NCBI RefSeq assembly: GCF_027257845.1
Contig: NZ_JAPVOT010000001.1
Span: 310,001-374,000 of the forward strand
Source of the DNA: Alteromonas sp. BMJM2
GTDB taxonomy: Bacteria > Pseudomonadota > Gammaproteobacteria > Enterobacterales > Alteromonadaceae
DNA length: 64,000 nucleotides
Direction: 5' to 3'
Part shown: positions 1-7,984 of the stretch, piece by piece
Numbering within the stretch: the stretch's first letter is position 1
How the letters are laid out: every line of letters begins with the position of its first letter
Notes under the pieces: model-generated
What the model was told of the DNA's origin: nothing
What the model saw: only the letters and a program-made list of their open reading frames with translations
Databases searched by the model: none
Made by a program: the position numbers and the translations under genes

Positions 1-6
1 ACAGTA

Positions 7-591
7 ATGGAAAAACCATTTAGCCAAGCCTGTGAGAATAACAAACGCCCAATTTTAGATATTCTAAAAAGGGCGTTCGCTGATACTCAACAGGTGCTTG
101 AAATTGGCAGCGGAACCGGGCAGCACGCATCCTACCTTGCTGCTCATTTGCCTCATTTGATGTGGCATACGAGCGATCAATACGAGTACCACGACGGAAT
201 AAACGCTTGGGTAAGTGAGTCTTCACTATCCAATCTTATTCAGCCAGTCGAACTCAAGGTGGGTGTAGATCCGTTTCCTGCTTTGCCCTTTGATGGAATA
301 TTTTCCGCCAATACTGCCCATATTATGCAAAAGCATGAGGCGAAACTGCTCATGGAATTAGTATCTCAGAAATTACCTAAAGGCGGTACATTTTGCCAGT
401 ATGGTCCGTTCACACAATCAGGGGTTTTCTCATCTCAAAGTAATGCTGAATTTCACCAATCGTTAGTCGAGCGGGGATATGGCGGTTATAGAGATGTTGA
501 TGAACTCAAAGCATGGGCGAAACGACTCACATTGAAAGAAATGATAACGATGCCTGCTAACAATCTTATGTTAGTGTGGACGAAAGAGTAA
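7..591 (+). CDS. DUF938 family class I SAM-dependent methyltransferase
   Basis: The 194-residue protein has a Rossmann-type SAM-binding motif near residues 35-43 (LEIGSGTGQH) and the family start MEKPFSQACENNKRPIL. This is the pattern of DUF938 proteins, small soluble cytoplasmic methyltransferases of unknown substrate. The ATG lies six bases from the window edge, so the coding sequence is probably complete but its promoter is not visible. It lies 78 bases upstream of ppnP on the same strand and could share a transcript with it. Family assignment is firm; the methyl acceptor is unknown. Confidence 0.85.
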   Translation: MEKPFSQACENNKRPILDILKRAFADTQQVLEIGSGTGQHASYLAAHLPHLMWHTSDQYEYHDGINAWVSESSLSNLIQPVELKVGVDPFPALPFDGIFSANTAHIMQKHEAKLLMELVSQKLPKGGTFCQYGPFTQSGVFSSQSNAEFHQSLVERGYGGYRDVDELKAWAKRLTLKEMITMPANNLMLVWTKE

Positions 592-669
592 TAAAAAGCG
601 GTGTGGAACTTCTGTGTTGCAACCGTCTTTGCTTAAAACCAATTTTCTAAAAAACTATCAAGGAATACT

Positions 670-954
670 ATGTCATTTTCAGTTAACCACTACTTCGACA
701 ACAAAGTCACCTCAATCGCATTTGATTCAGCAAATGGCCCCTGTACATCGGGTGTGATGTCTGTAGGTGAGTATACTTTCGATACTTCAAAGAAAGAGCT
801 AATGAAAGTTGTTGAAGGTGAGCTTACCGTAAAATTACCTGGTAGCGATGAGTGGCAATCGTTTCCTACTGGCACTGAATTCAACGTAGATGCCAACGTA
901 TCATTTGACGTAAAAGTATCATCGCCGACGGCTTATCTTTGCTTTTACAGCTAG
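670..954 (+). CDS. ppnP: Pyrimidine/purine nucleoside phosphorylase PpnP
   Basis: This 94-residue single-cupin protein matches the PpnP (DUF1255) family in length and pattern: a MSVGEYTF segment, a central VVEGELTVKLPGS turn and a C-terminal AYLCFYS. Family members phosphorolyse a broad range of nucleosides to free base and ribose-1-phosphate in the cytoplasm. The ATG is preceded by AAGGA at a suitable distance. A strong intrinsic terminator follows, so the transcript ends before the convergent metR-like gene. Confidence 0.9.
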   Translation: MSFSVNHYFDNKVTSIAFDSANGPCTSGVMSVGEYTFDTSKKELMKVVEGELTVKLPGSDEWQSFPTGTEFNVDANVSFDVKVSSPTAYLCFYS

Positions 955-1010
955 TTAGTCAATACCTATAAGGCCAAGGCGCCTTGATTCTCAACAGCGC
1001 CTTCGCTTCA

Positions 1011-1045
1011 ACAGCCCGCATTTATTGCTGCGGGCTGTTTGTTTT
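1011..1045 (+). terminator. Intrinsic terminator after ppnP
   Basis: A perfect 10-bp stem (ACAGCCCGCA with TGCGGGCTGT) and an 8-base loop are followed by a T-rich tail. It overlaps the last codons of the convergent LysR gene. There is no T-run on the minus strand, so it serves the plus strand only. Confidence 0.85.
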
Positions 1046-1930
1046 TAATCCTTGCGCCATTGCCATCTCTACAAAACTATCAATAAAACCCAGCGTGTCA
1101 GTACGCTTTCTATGCCCCACGAACAGGGTTTTTGTTAGCCCTTCTTGGCCAAGGGGACGACAGCACAGCAATTCACTTTCTTTCGACTCATCTATAAGCC
1201 ATTTAGGCAGCGCAGTTACCCCTCTTCCTGCTGCTACCATTTGCAGAATAATCTCAGTGGTCTCTATAGTTTTGTGGCTTTTAACTGATGCATTGGCCGG
1301 TGTTAAAAATTGAGAGAATATGTCCAATCTACTGTTTTCTACTGGGTAAGAAATGAGCGTCTCTTGAGCGAGATCCCGAGGCGCTATAAATGCCTTCGAC
1401 GCTAAGTCGTGTGTACTGTGCATAACGAGAACCTGTTCGTAGCTAAACACAGGTGTGTAAGTAATCGCGTCTAAGTGCAGGGGATCGGGAGTAATGAGTA
1501 CATCAATGTCATAACCATGCAGCGCTTGTAGGCCACCAAAAGAAAAGGCACGTCGTACGTCTACGTCTACATCAGGAAAGCGTTTTAGAAAGGGAGCGAC
1601 TATTTTCAATAGCCATTCAAAGCAGGGGTAACATTCCATTCCAATGCGCAGTGTGCCTTGCTTGCCCTCGGCAAATCGACGAAGTTGCGCTTCTGTATGT
1701 TCAAACTGAGGTAATATACGCTGTGCAAGGCCAAGTAAACTTTCACCTGCCTGAGTTAAAAACAAACGCCTGCCTTTTTTTTGCCACAGCGGAACATCAA
1801 ATTCGTGTTCAAGCTTTTTCATAGCATGACTTAAAGCCGACTGGGTTAAGTACAAGGATTTCGCGGCTTGTGTCATCGTGCCATGCTGGTGTATTGCGTG
1901 GACAATACGCAGGTGTTGTCTATCAATCAT
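1022..1930 (-). CDS. metR: LysR-family regulator, MetR-like
   Basis: The 302-residue protein has an N-terminal winged helix-turn-helix (about residues 5-64; TQAAKSLYLTQSALSHAMKKLE) and a substrate-binding regulatory domain. Segments such as LRIGMECYPCFEWL and ETLISYPVENSRLDIF closely parallel E. coli MetR, which responds to homocysteine and controls methionine biosynthesis. No metE or other methionine gene lies next to it, unlike the classical divergent arrangement, so its target is probably elsewhere. Its 3' end is convergent with ppnP. The family is certain; the MetR orthology is likely but not proven. Confidence 0.75.
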   Translation of the reverse strand: MIDRQHLRIVHAIHQHGTMTQAAKSLYLTQSALSHAMKKLEHEFDVPLWQKKGRRLFLTQAGESLLGLAQRILPQFEHTEAQLRRFAEGKQGTLRIGMECYPCFEWLLKIVAPFLKRFPDVDVDVRRAFSFGGLQALHGYDIDVLITPDPLHLDAITYTPVFSYEQVLVMHSTHDLASKAFIAPRDLAQETLISYPVENSRLDIFSQFLTPANASVKSHKTIETTEIILQMVAAGRGVTALPKWLIDESKESELLCCRPLGQEGLTKTLFVGHRKRTDTLGFIDSFVEMAMAQGLKTNSPQQ

Positions 1931-2040
1931 GTGTATAAAAGCGCTAGTGAGTGTGTAGTCAATATAACATCAATAGATGTGTTAACAGCGCTAATTCAAT
2001 AACCCTATTTAAATAACGAGCATCTTTTCACTCACCAAGC

Positions 2041-2982
2041 CTAATCACACATGGTGACAGCATCAGCCAGCCGCTGCTCAATAATACGCCTAATTATAAT
2101 AGACATTTCACGGAAGGTCTTTCTACTAGGTGAGGTATTACGCCACGCAAGAGAATGTTGGCGTTCAATAGGCATGTCAGCAATTTCACACACGTGTAAA
2201 GCTTCAGGTTTGTGTAATTCAGAATGAATATAAAGACCGGGTAAAAAGGCAACACCCATACCCATAACCACCATTTGTCTTAATGTATCAAGGCTAGTGC
2301 CTTCATAGTCTCGCTGTAAGTCTGCACCTATGTCTTCGCATATTCTTTGCACTTGATGGTGAAAATGATGCTTATCTTCTAACGTAAGTATTTTTTCACC
2401 GCTGATATCCTCAGGGTGCACAAATGATTTACCCGATAGAAAATGGTCAGACGGAGTAACAAACTTAAGCGGTTCTTTAAACAGCGGCGAGGTAATAAGC
2501 TGTGAGTTATCACTTGAAAGGGGAGAAAGGATAATGTCGTACTCACCTCTTAATAATCCGTGCTGCAAGTCATCGGGTGACGCTTCTCTTACGTAAAATC
2601 GCAGTCCCGGCTTTAGTCTGTGCAAATCGGGTAAAACAAAAGGCAATAAATAAGGGCCAAGTGTTGGAGGAATACCCAGCCGATAGGTTATTACTTCCCC
2701 TTTTGAGAGATCGCGGGCCATTTCCGAGAAGCGTTGAGTAGACTGCAATACCTCCTCTGCACTTGCTAAAAGCGCCTTTCCTTGTGGCGAAAGCAGAGTG
2801 CCAGTACGGGAGCGTTCTAACAGCGTTAAATTAAGTGTGTCTTCTAACGCATTTATCTGGCTAGTCAGCGTGGGTTGGCTAATGCCAAGTGCCCCTGCTG
2901 CCTGTCGAAAATTGAGGTATTTTGCAACGGCCACAAAGTAGCGAATCTGGTTAAACGAGGGGGCTTTACCACCTAACTGCAT
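2041..2982 (-). CDS. LysR-family regulator, OxyR-like, lacking the peroxidatic cysteine
   Basis: The 313-residue protein has a LysR helix-turn-helix (residues about 10-67) and a regulatory domain that aligns with OxyR through the LEDKHHFHHQVQRIC segment. In E. coli OxyR the same stretch carries Cys199 and Cys208, which form the redox disulfide. Here the first position is His206 (codon 2365-2367) and only the second cysteine (Cys215) remains, so direct peroxide sensing by the classical disulfide is unlikely. The gene is divergent from the carbonic anhydrase/SulP pair, with repeated ATAG/CTAT-like half-sites between, and may regulate that pair. The effector is unknown. Confidence 0.8.
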   Translation of the reverse strand: MQLGGKAPSFNQIRYFVAVAKYLNFRQAAGALGISQPTLTSQINALEDTLNLTLLERSRTGTLLSPQGKALLASAEEVLQSTQRFSEMARDLSKGEVITYRLGIPPTLGPYLLPFVLPDLHRLKPGLRFYVREASPDDLQHGLLRGEYDIILSPLSSDNSQLITSPLFKEPLKFVTPSDHFLSGKSFVHPEDISGEKILTLEDKHHFHHQVQRICEDIGADLQRDYEGTSLDTLRQMVVMGMGVAFLPGLYIHSELHKPEALHVCEIADMPIERQHSLAWRNTSPSRKTFREMSIIIRRIIEQRLADAVTMCD

Positions 2983-3040
2983 AATTAAAACTCCTACTTT
3001 TGGCTATAATTAATGGGCAATCCATCTAACAAATAACTCG

Positions 3041-3094
3041 CTTGATAGTTTTTGGTTATCACGAGGTAGTATATTAAACTATTAATCTATCAAG
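3041..3094. promoter_or_regulatory. Putative LysR-family operator between the OxyR-like gene and carbonic anhydrase
   Basis: An 8-bp inverted repeat, CTTGATAG at 3041-3048 and CTATCAAG at 3087-3094, brackets further half-site-like tetramers (TTAT at 3056, GTAG at 3066, CTAT at 3079). OxyR sites consist of ATAG/CTAT elements spaced by about one helical turn, and this pattern resembles that. The position between divergent genes supports a role as operator. This is pattern reading only. Confidence 0.45.
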
Positions 3095-3148
3095 TGACAC
3101 TAGAGTATTAACATTGTTATAACTATTAAAAATAACCGGGAGTATTCT

Positions 3149-3811
3149 ATGGAACACGTCTTTTCAGGTGTTGCGAAGTTTCAAAAAGAAGTTTATCCAA
3201 ATAAAAAAGCAACCTTTCAAAAATTAGCGAATGGGCAAAACCCAGAAGTTCTCTTCATCACGTGCTCAGATTCTCGTATTGACCCGAACCTAGTTACCCA
3301 AACCGATCCGGGCGAGCTTTTCATTTGTCGTAATGCGGGCAATATTGTTCCTCCACATAGCAATCAAACCGGCGGTATGACTGCGTCTATTGAATTTGCG
3401 GTAGCTGCGCTAGGCGTTTCTCACATTGTTATATGCGGTCATACAGATTGTGGTGCAATGAAAGGGGCAATCAGCCCTGAAGGTCTAGATTCATTACCGC
3501 ACGTAAAAGAGTGGTTAGGGCATTGCCGTGCAGCGACCGACGTTGTTAAAGAACGTTGTGGTCACGACAAACTGTCTATTGACGATTTAGAAGCGGTGAC
3601 AAAAGAAAACGTATTACAACAAATACAGCACCTTCGCACTCATCCTGCAGTGGCAGCTAAAATTGCGACTGGACAAGTAGAGCTTCACGGCTGGGTTTAC
3701 AATATCGGTAGCGGCGACATGTTGTGTTACAGCAGCGAAGCTGGCGACTTTGTTACTATGGACCAGACAGAGGCTGAAGCGCGATTCAAACGTGCGAAAG
3801 CGGCTGAATAA
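3149..3811 (+). CDS. Beta-class carbonic anhydrase
   Basis: The 220-residue protein carries the beta-carbonic anhydrase zinc site: CSDSR (Cys39, Asp41, Arg43) and CGHTDCGAM (His98, Cys101). It also has the conserved ICRNAGNIVPP segment. Length and pattern are closest to the CynT/Can type. It interconverts CO2 and bicarbonate in the cytoplasm. A SulP transporter starts 12 bases downstream, so the two are almost certainly co-transcribed and probably work together on bicarbonate supply or pH. A GGGAGT ribosome-binding site precedes the ATG. Which physiological task it serves cannot be read from sequence. Confidence 0.93.
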   Translation: MEHVFSGVAKFQKEVYPNKKATFQKLANGQNPEVLFITCSDSRIDPNLVTQTDPGELFICRNAGNIVPPHSNQTGGMTASIEFAVAALGVSHIVICGHTDCGAMKGAISPEGLDSLPHVKEWLGHCRAATDVVKERCGHDKLSIDDLEAVTKENVLQQIQHLRTHPAVAAKIATGQVELHGWVYNIGSGDMLCYSSEAGDFVTMDQTEAEARFKRAKAAE

Positions 3812-3823
3812 GAGGGAACATTT

Positions 3824-5461
3824 GTGGTAAAAATAAATTTTTCAAATTTAAGAGGTGATCTCACTGGTGGTTTAACCGCTGGTATCGTTGCATTGCCTCT
3901 TGCATTAGCGCTTGGTGTAGCCTCAGGTCTTGGACCTATGGCTGGCCTGTATGGTGCAATAGCTGTTGGTTTTTTCGCTGCTCTTTTTGGCGGCACACCA
4001 GCTCAAATTTCAGGTCCTACTGGACCAATGGTGGTGGTACTTGCTGGCTTGTTTGCCAGTCTTTCTGGCGATGCTAGCCTAATATTTACTGCGGTAATGC
4101 TAGCCGGTGTATTCCAAATAGCGTTTGGCTTGTTTGGGGTTGGGCAATATATAAGGCTTGTTCCTTATCCAGTAATTTCGGGCTTTATGTCTGGGATCGG
4201 TGCCATCATTATTATTTTGCAAATCGGCCGTTTACTAGGTCATGAACCTCCAGGTGGTACCATCGGTGCGCTTTCGTATCTCCCAACAGCGTTGGCTGAT
4301 ATCAACTTTTCAACTCTTGCATTGGGTCTTGGTACCTTAATCGCAGCGTACAAATGGCCTGCGTCTTTAGGTAAGTATGTACCTGGTGCACTCGCTGCGC
4401 TTATTATCGGAACATTAGTAAGTCTCGCGCTAAGCGTACCAGTATTAGGTGATATTCCAACTGGCTTGCCTAGCCTACAATTGCCTGTATTTGACCAAAG
4501 CAAAATATGGCTAGTGATTGAAGCTGCATTTGTTCTTGCATTGTTAGGTGCTATCGATAGTCTTTTGACTTCGCTTGTTGCAGATAACATGACGCGTACT
4601 CGTCACGACAGCAATAAAGAGCTTATCGGTCAGGGTATCGGTAATACATTCGCTGGTCTAATTGGCGGTATTGCCGGTGCAGGTGCAACCATGCGTACTG
4701 TGGTAAATATCCGAAGCGGCGGTAAGTACAACGTGTCTGGTATGGTGCATGCGTTGGTATTACTTGGCATCGTTTTAGGTTTAAGCCCTCTTGCGGCTCA
4801 AATTCCACATGCTGTGCTAGCTGGTATACTCGTTAAAGTTGGTCTGGATATTATCGACTGGGGTTACTTAAAGCGTGGGCATAAAGGTCCGCGGTGGGAC
4901 TTTGCTTTAATGATTCTCGTATTGTCACTGACGGTGTTTGTAGACCTTATTACCGCTGTTGGCGTAGGTGTTGTACTTGGAGCTTTAGCGTATGTTAGAC
5001 AAGTCGCACAGTTGCAAATTGAAGAGCTGCAAAAGATACCGCAGGATCTTAACGACCCGAAAGAAAATGGATTGCTTGAAGAACTCAAAGACAAAGTGTC
5101 TATCTTCAGTTTTGGTGGTCCATTGAGCTTTGGTGCGGCAGCCGATTTAGGACACCGTGTTCGCGAGCGTGTTCAGCCGGGCAGTAAGTTTACTATACTC
5201 GACTTCTCGCGGGTTCCTTTGATGGACGTGTCTGCCGCAATGGCGGTTGATACAGTAACATCAGACGCACTAGCGGCAGGAAGACAGTTGATAATTTGTG
5301 GTGCTAACGAAAAGCTTAACAAAGTACTTGAGGGTGTTAATGAAGCTCACCCTGGCATCCCTAATTTTGAGACGCTACACGATGCGCTTTTATACGCAAA
5401 AAAGAAAGTAGGCGGGAGTGACGATAGCAAACCATCGCTGCAAGCTGCCGCTCAGTCGTAG
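3824..5461 (+). CDS. SulP-family inorganic anion transporter with STAS domain
   Basis: The 545-residue inner-membrane protein has the SulP transmembrane core over about residues 8-395, including GLTAGIVALPLALALGVASG and the ISGPTGPM motif. A cytoplasmic STAS domain follows (about residues 430-525, FGGPLSFGAAADLG). Translation starts at GTG, preceded by AGAGGGA. The SulP family includes sulfate and bicarbonate carriers such as BicA. Coupling to a carbonic anhydrase 12 bases upstream makes bicarbonate the most likely substrate, but sulfate or another anion remains possible. A strong terminator follows. Confidence 0.9.
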   Translation: MVKINFSNLRGDLTGGLTAGIVALPLALALGVASGLGPMAGLYGAIAVGFFAALFGGTPAQISGPTGPMVVVLAGLFASLSGDASLIFTAVMLAGVFQIAFGLFGVGQYIRLVPYPVISGFMSGIGAIIIILQIGRLLGHEPPGGTIGALSYLPTALADINFSTLALGLGTLIAAYKWPASLGKYVPGALAALIIGTLVSLALSVPVLGDIPTGLPSLQLPVFDQSKIWLVIEAAFVLALLGAIDSLLTSLVADNMTRTRHDSNKELIGQGIGNTFAGLIGGIAGAGATMRTVVNIRSGGKYNVSGMVHALVLLGIVLGLSPLAAQIPHAVLAGILVKVGLDIIDWGYLKRGHKGPRWDFALMILVLSLTVFVDLITAVGVGVVLGALAYVRQVAQLQIEELQKIPQDLNDPKENGLLEELKDKVSIFSFGGPLSFGAAADLGHRVRERVQPGSKFTILDFSRVPLMDVSAAMAVDTVTSDALAAGRQLIICGANEKLNKVLEGVNEAHPGIPNFETLHDALLYAKKKVGGSDDSKPSLQAAAQS

Positions 5462-5480
5462 TAATTAGATTACACCGGTT

Positions 5481-5517
5481 AAAAGCCTCCGCTTCGTAAA
5501 GAACCGGGGGCTTTTTT
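5481..5517 (+). terminator. Intrinsic terminator after the SulP gene
   Basis: AAAAGCCTCCG pairs imperfectly with CGGGGGCTTTT around a 13-base loop and is followed by a T-run. It ends the carbonic anhydrase/SulP transcript. Confidence 0.75.
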
Positions 5518-5790
5518 GTGCCTTTTCAAAACGTAAACATTAGCCTCAATAACGATGCGAGCGATAACGAAAATTAACGATACCAGTAGCACTAATGTCA
5601 AATTACATGCTAACGCCGACATCAGCGCGAGCACCAAAAATAACATTAACACCAAAAATGCGGACAAACTTTAGTCGTCTATATTTTTCGTTTTTCTAGA
5701 ACAAATACGGTGGAAGGGCTAGTTATAGCGAGGCTGGTTGCAGTAAAGAGCCAGTTGGTAATAGGCAGTATAGAAGGCTGCTTGGGCAAT

Positions 5791-5826
5791 AAAAAAGGCA
5801 CCGTACTAGTGCACAGTGCCTTTGTT
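5791..5826 (-). terminator. Intrinsic terminator of the M13 peptidase transcript
   Basis: On the minus strand AGGCAC pairs with GTGCCT and the stem is followed by TTTTTT. It lies about 65 bases past the M13 peptidase stop codon. A shorter T-run on the plus strand could allow weak bidirectional use. Confidence 0.65.
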
Positions 5827-5889
5827 TCAATAAATCGTTAGTGAGTAACAGGCCGATTAATAAAATAATCGGCTAACACTTATTGGTCA

Positions 5890-7965
5890 TTACCAAATAC
5901 GTACACGCTCATCTGGCGCTAGATATAGCGCGTCACCCGGTTTAACGTCGAACGCTTCATACCATGCATCATGGTTACGAGGTGCCTGTGCACGGAAGCG
6001 GCCTGGTGCATGCGTACCGGCACGAAGCTGGTTTAGCATGCTTTGTTCAGTACGCTTTTCTTTCCAAACTTGAGCCCAAGCAAGGAAGAAACGTTGGTCA
6101 CCTGTAAGACCATCGATTACCGGTGCTTCTTCACCGTTAAGGCTAAGTTTGTAAGCGTGATAGGCCATGGCAAGACCGCCTACATCACCAATATTTTCAC
6201 CCAAACTGTTACGACCGTTTACAAAGTTGCCTTCGATGGGCTCGTACTTGCTGTATTGAGCTGCAAGAGCATCTGCTTTTTCTTCGAACGCCGCGCGATC
6301 TTCGTCTGTCCACCAGTTCGTTTGGATACCCATAGCATCAGATTTTGAGCCTTGGTCATCAAAACCGTGTCCCATTTCATGACCGATAACAGCACCAATG
6401 GCACCGTAGTTAACCGCTGCATCTGCATTTGGGTCGAAAAATGGTGGTTGAAGAATTGCCGCAGGGAAAACAATTTCGTTGAACGAGCTGTTGTAGTAAG
6501 CATTGACTCGCTGTGGTGTCATACCCCAACGCTCACGATCGGTTTTCTCAAGCTCACGCTCTACCGATTCAGCATGGAAGAATTCACGTAAATTGCGAAC
6601 ATTACCAATAAGGTCGTTGTCACTAATAGTTACGCCATCAAACGACTGCCACTCATCTGGGTAACCAATTTTGGGACGAAATGCCATTAGCTTTTCTTTG
6701 GCATTAACCTTGGTTTCTTCTCCCATCCAATCAAGGGTATCTATACGCTCGCTTAATGCAGCACGTAAGTTTTCAACTAGCTCAGCCATTTGTGTTTTAG
6801 AGCTTTCAGGAAAATACTCATCTACGTAAATCTTGCCAATGGCAAAACCAAGCGATTGCGTACCAGACATTTGACTTAACGCACGCTTCCAACGAGGGCG
6901 CGGCTCTTGTTGACCGTTAAGCGTACGACCGTAAAAGTCGAAATTGGCCATGTACACATCTTCTGCAAGCATGTCAGCATTGTTAGAAATCGTGTGATAT
7001 TTCAAATAAGATTTCCAGTCGTTTAAGTCAACTTGGTTTATCAATTTGATCACATCTTTCACAGGCTGAGGCTGAGAAATATTGAGCTCTGGTACCTTAT
7101 AACCTGACTGTGCGAAATAGACATCCCAATCGAAACCAGGGTATGCATCAGATAGCTTGCTGCGCTTAATTTGGTTTAGGGTTAGGTCACGATTACGACG
7201 TTTTTCACGAGGCCACTGAACTTCAGCTAGCTGAGTTTCTAGTGCCATAATATTCGCTGCTTTTGTGCCCGCGTCTTCAACGCCGGCTAGTGTAAGCATT
7301 TCTTCTATGTGGGCTACATAGGCCTCACGAATTTTTACAAAGCGCTCACTGTCGCTTAGGTAGTAGTCGCGATCGGGAAGACCAATACCACCAACACCTA
7401 CGCTTAACTGGTATTCATTGGGGTCAAGACGGTTGTACCACATCCCGCCACCAATAGGCGTACTGTAACCGTATAGCCAGCTTTTACCGAAGGCTGCGGT
7501 GAGGTCTTTTGTGCTTTCTATACTATCAATGTCGCTTAGAACATCACTAATAGGAGATAGGCCTTTTTCATTGATGGTCTCTGTGTCCATAAAGGCGACG
7601 TAGAAATCTCTCACTAACTTTTCATCAGCGTTCAGCGTTTCCTTTTCTGTGAGGCCATCGATAATGCTTTTTACCTGTTCTTCGCTGCGTTCAGCTAAGC
7701 CAGTAAATGCGCCATAGCGCGTTTTATCAGCAGGAAGTTCGTAGTTGTCATACCAAGTGCCACTGGCATACATAAAGAAATCGTCACCTGGCTTAACCGC
7801 TTCATTTCGTGCAGAAAGATCAACACCAAATGAGCCCAGTTCCGCCTCGGCTTTTGCTTCAGCCGGCTCTGCTTTGCTCATTTGTTCTTTAACTTGCTCT
7901 GGTTGAGAGCAACCGGTTAGGCCAAGTGATGCCGCAATCGCTACGGCAAGAAGTGTATATTTCAT
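5890..7965 (-). CDS. M13 (neprilysin/PepO-like) zinc metallopeptidase, lipoprotein
   Basis: I start the protein at the ATG giving MKYTLLAVAIAASLGLTGC (691 residues), because GAG sits seven bases upstream. This start also exposes a clean lipoprotein signal peptide with lipobox LTGC. The N-terminal M13 domain is followed by the catalytic HEMGH motif (about residue 528), NAYYNSSFNEIVFPA upstream of it and the NIGDVGG third zinc-ligand region. M13 enzymes cleave oligopeptides outside the cytoplasm, so this one probably trims peptides in the periplasm or at the outer membrane. It starts about 20 bases after the acyltransferase gene and is probably in one operon with it. Confidence 0.92.
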   Translation of the reverse strand: MKYTLLAVAIAASLGLTGCSQPEQVKEQMSKAEPAEAKAEAELGSFGVDLSARNEAVKPGDDFFMYASGTWYDNYELPADKTRYGAFTGLAERSEEQVKSIIDGLTEKETLNADEKLVRDFYVAFMDTETINEKGLSPISDVLSDIDSIESTKDLTAAFGKSWLYGYSTPIGGGMWYNRLDPNEYQLSVGVGGIGLPDRDYYLSDSERFVKIREAYVAHIEEMLTLAGVEDAGTKAANIMALETQLAEVQWPREKRRNRDLTLNQIKRSKLSDAYPGFDWDVYFAQSGYKVPELNISQPQPVKDVIKLINQVDLNDWKSYLKYHTISNNADMLAEDVYMANFDFYGRTLNGQQEPRPRWKRALSQMSGTQSLGFAIGKIYVDEYFPESSKTQMAELVENLRAALSERIDTLDWMGEETKVNAKEKLMAFRPKIGYPDEWQSFDGVTISDNDLIGNVRNLREFFHAESVERELEKTDRERWGMTPQRVNAYYNSSFNEIVFPAAILQPPFFDPNADAAVNYGAIGAVIGHEMGHGFDDQGSKSDAMGIQTNWWTDEDRAAFEEKADALAAQYSKYEPIEGNFVNGRNSLGENIGDVGGLAMAYHAYKLSLNGEEAPVIDGLTGDQRFFLAWAQVWKEKRTEQSMLNQLRAGTHAPGRFRAQAPRNHDAWYEAFDVKPGDALYLAPDERVRIW

Positions 7966-7984
7966 ATGTTTTCTCATTTTAGTT

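Noticed and set aside
5479..5667. Minus-strand open frame of 62 codons encoding a very hydrophobic peptide
   Set aside because: It would start at TTG without a ribosome-binding site, ends in the SulP terminator hairpin and has near-repetitive Leu/Val/Ala composition. It probably reflects AT-rich non-coding sequence.
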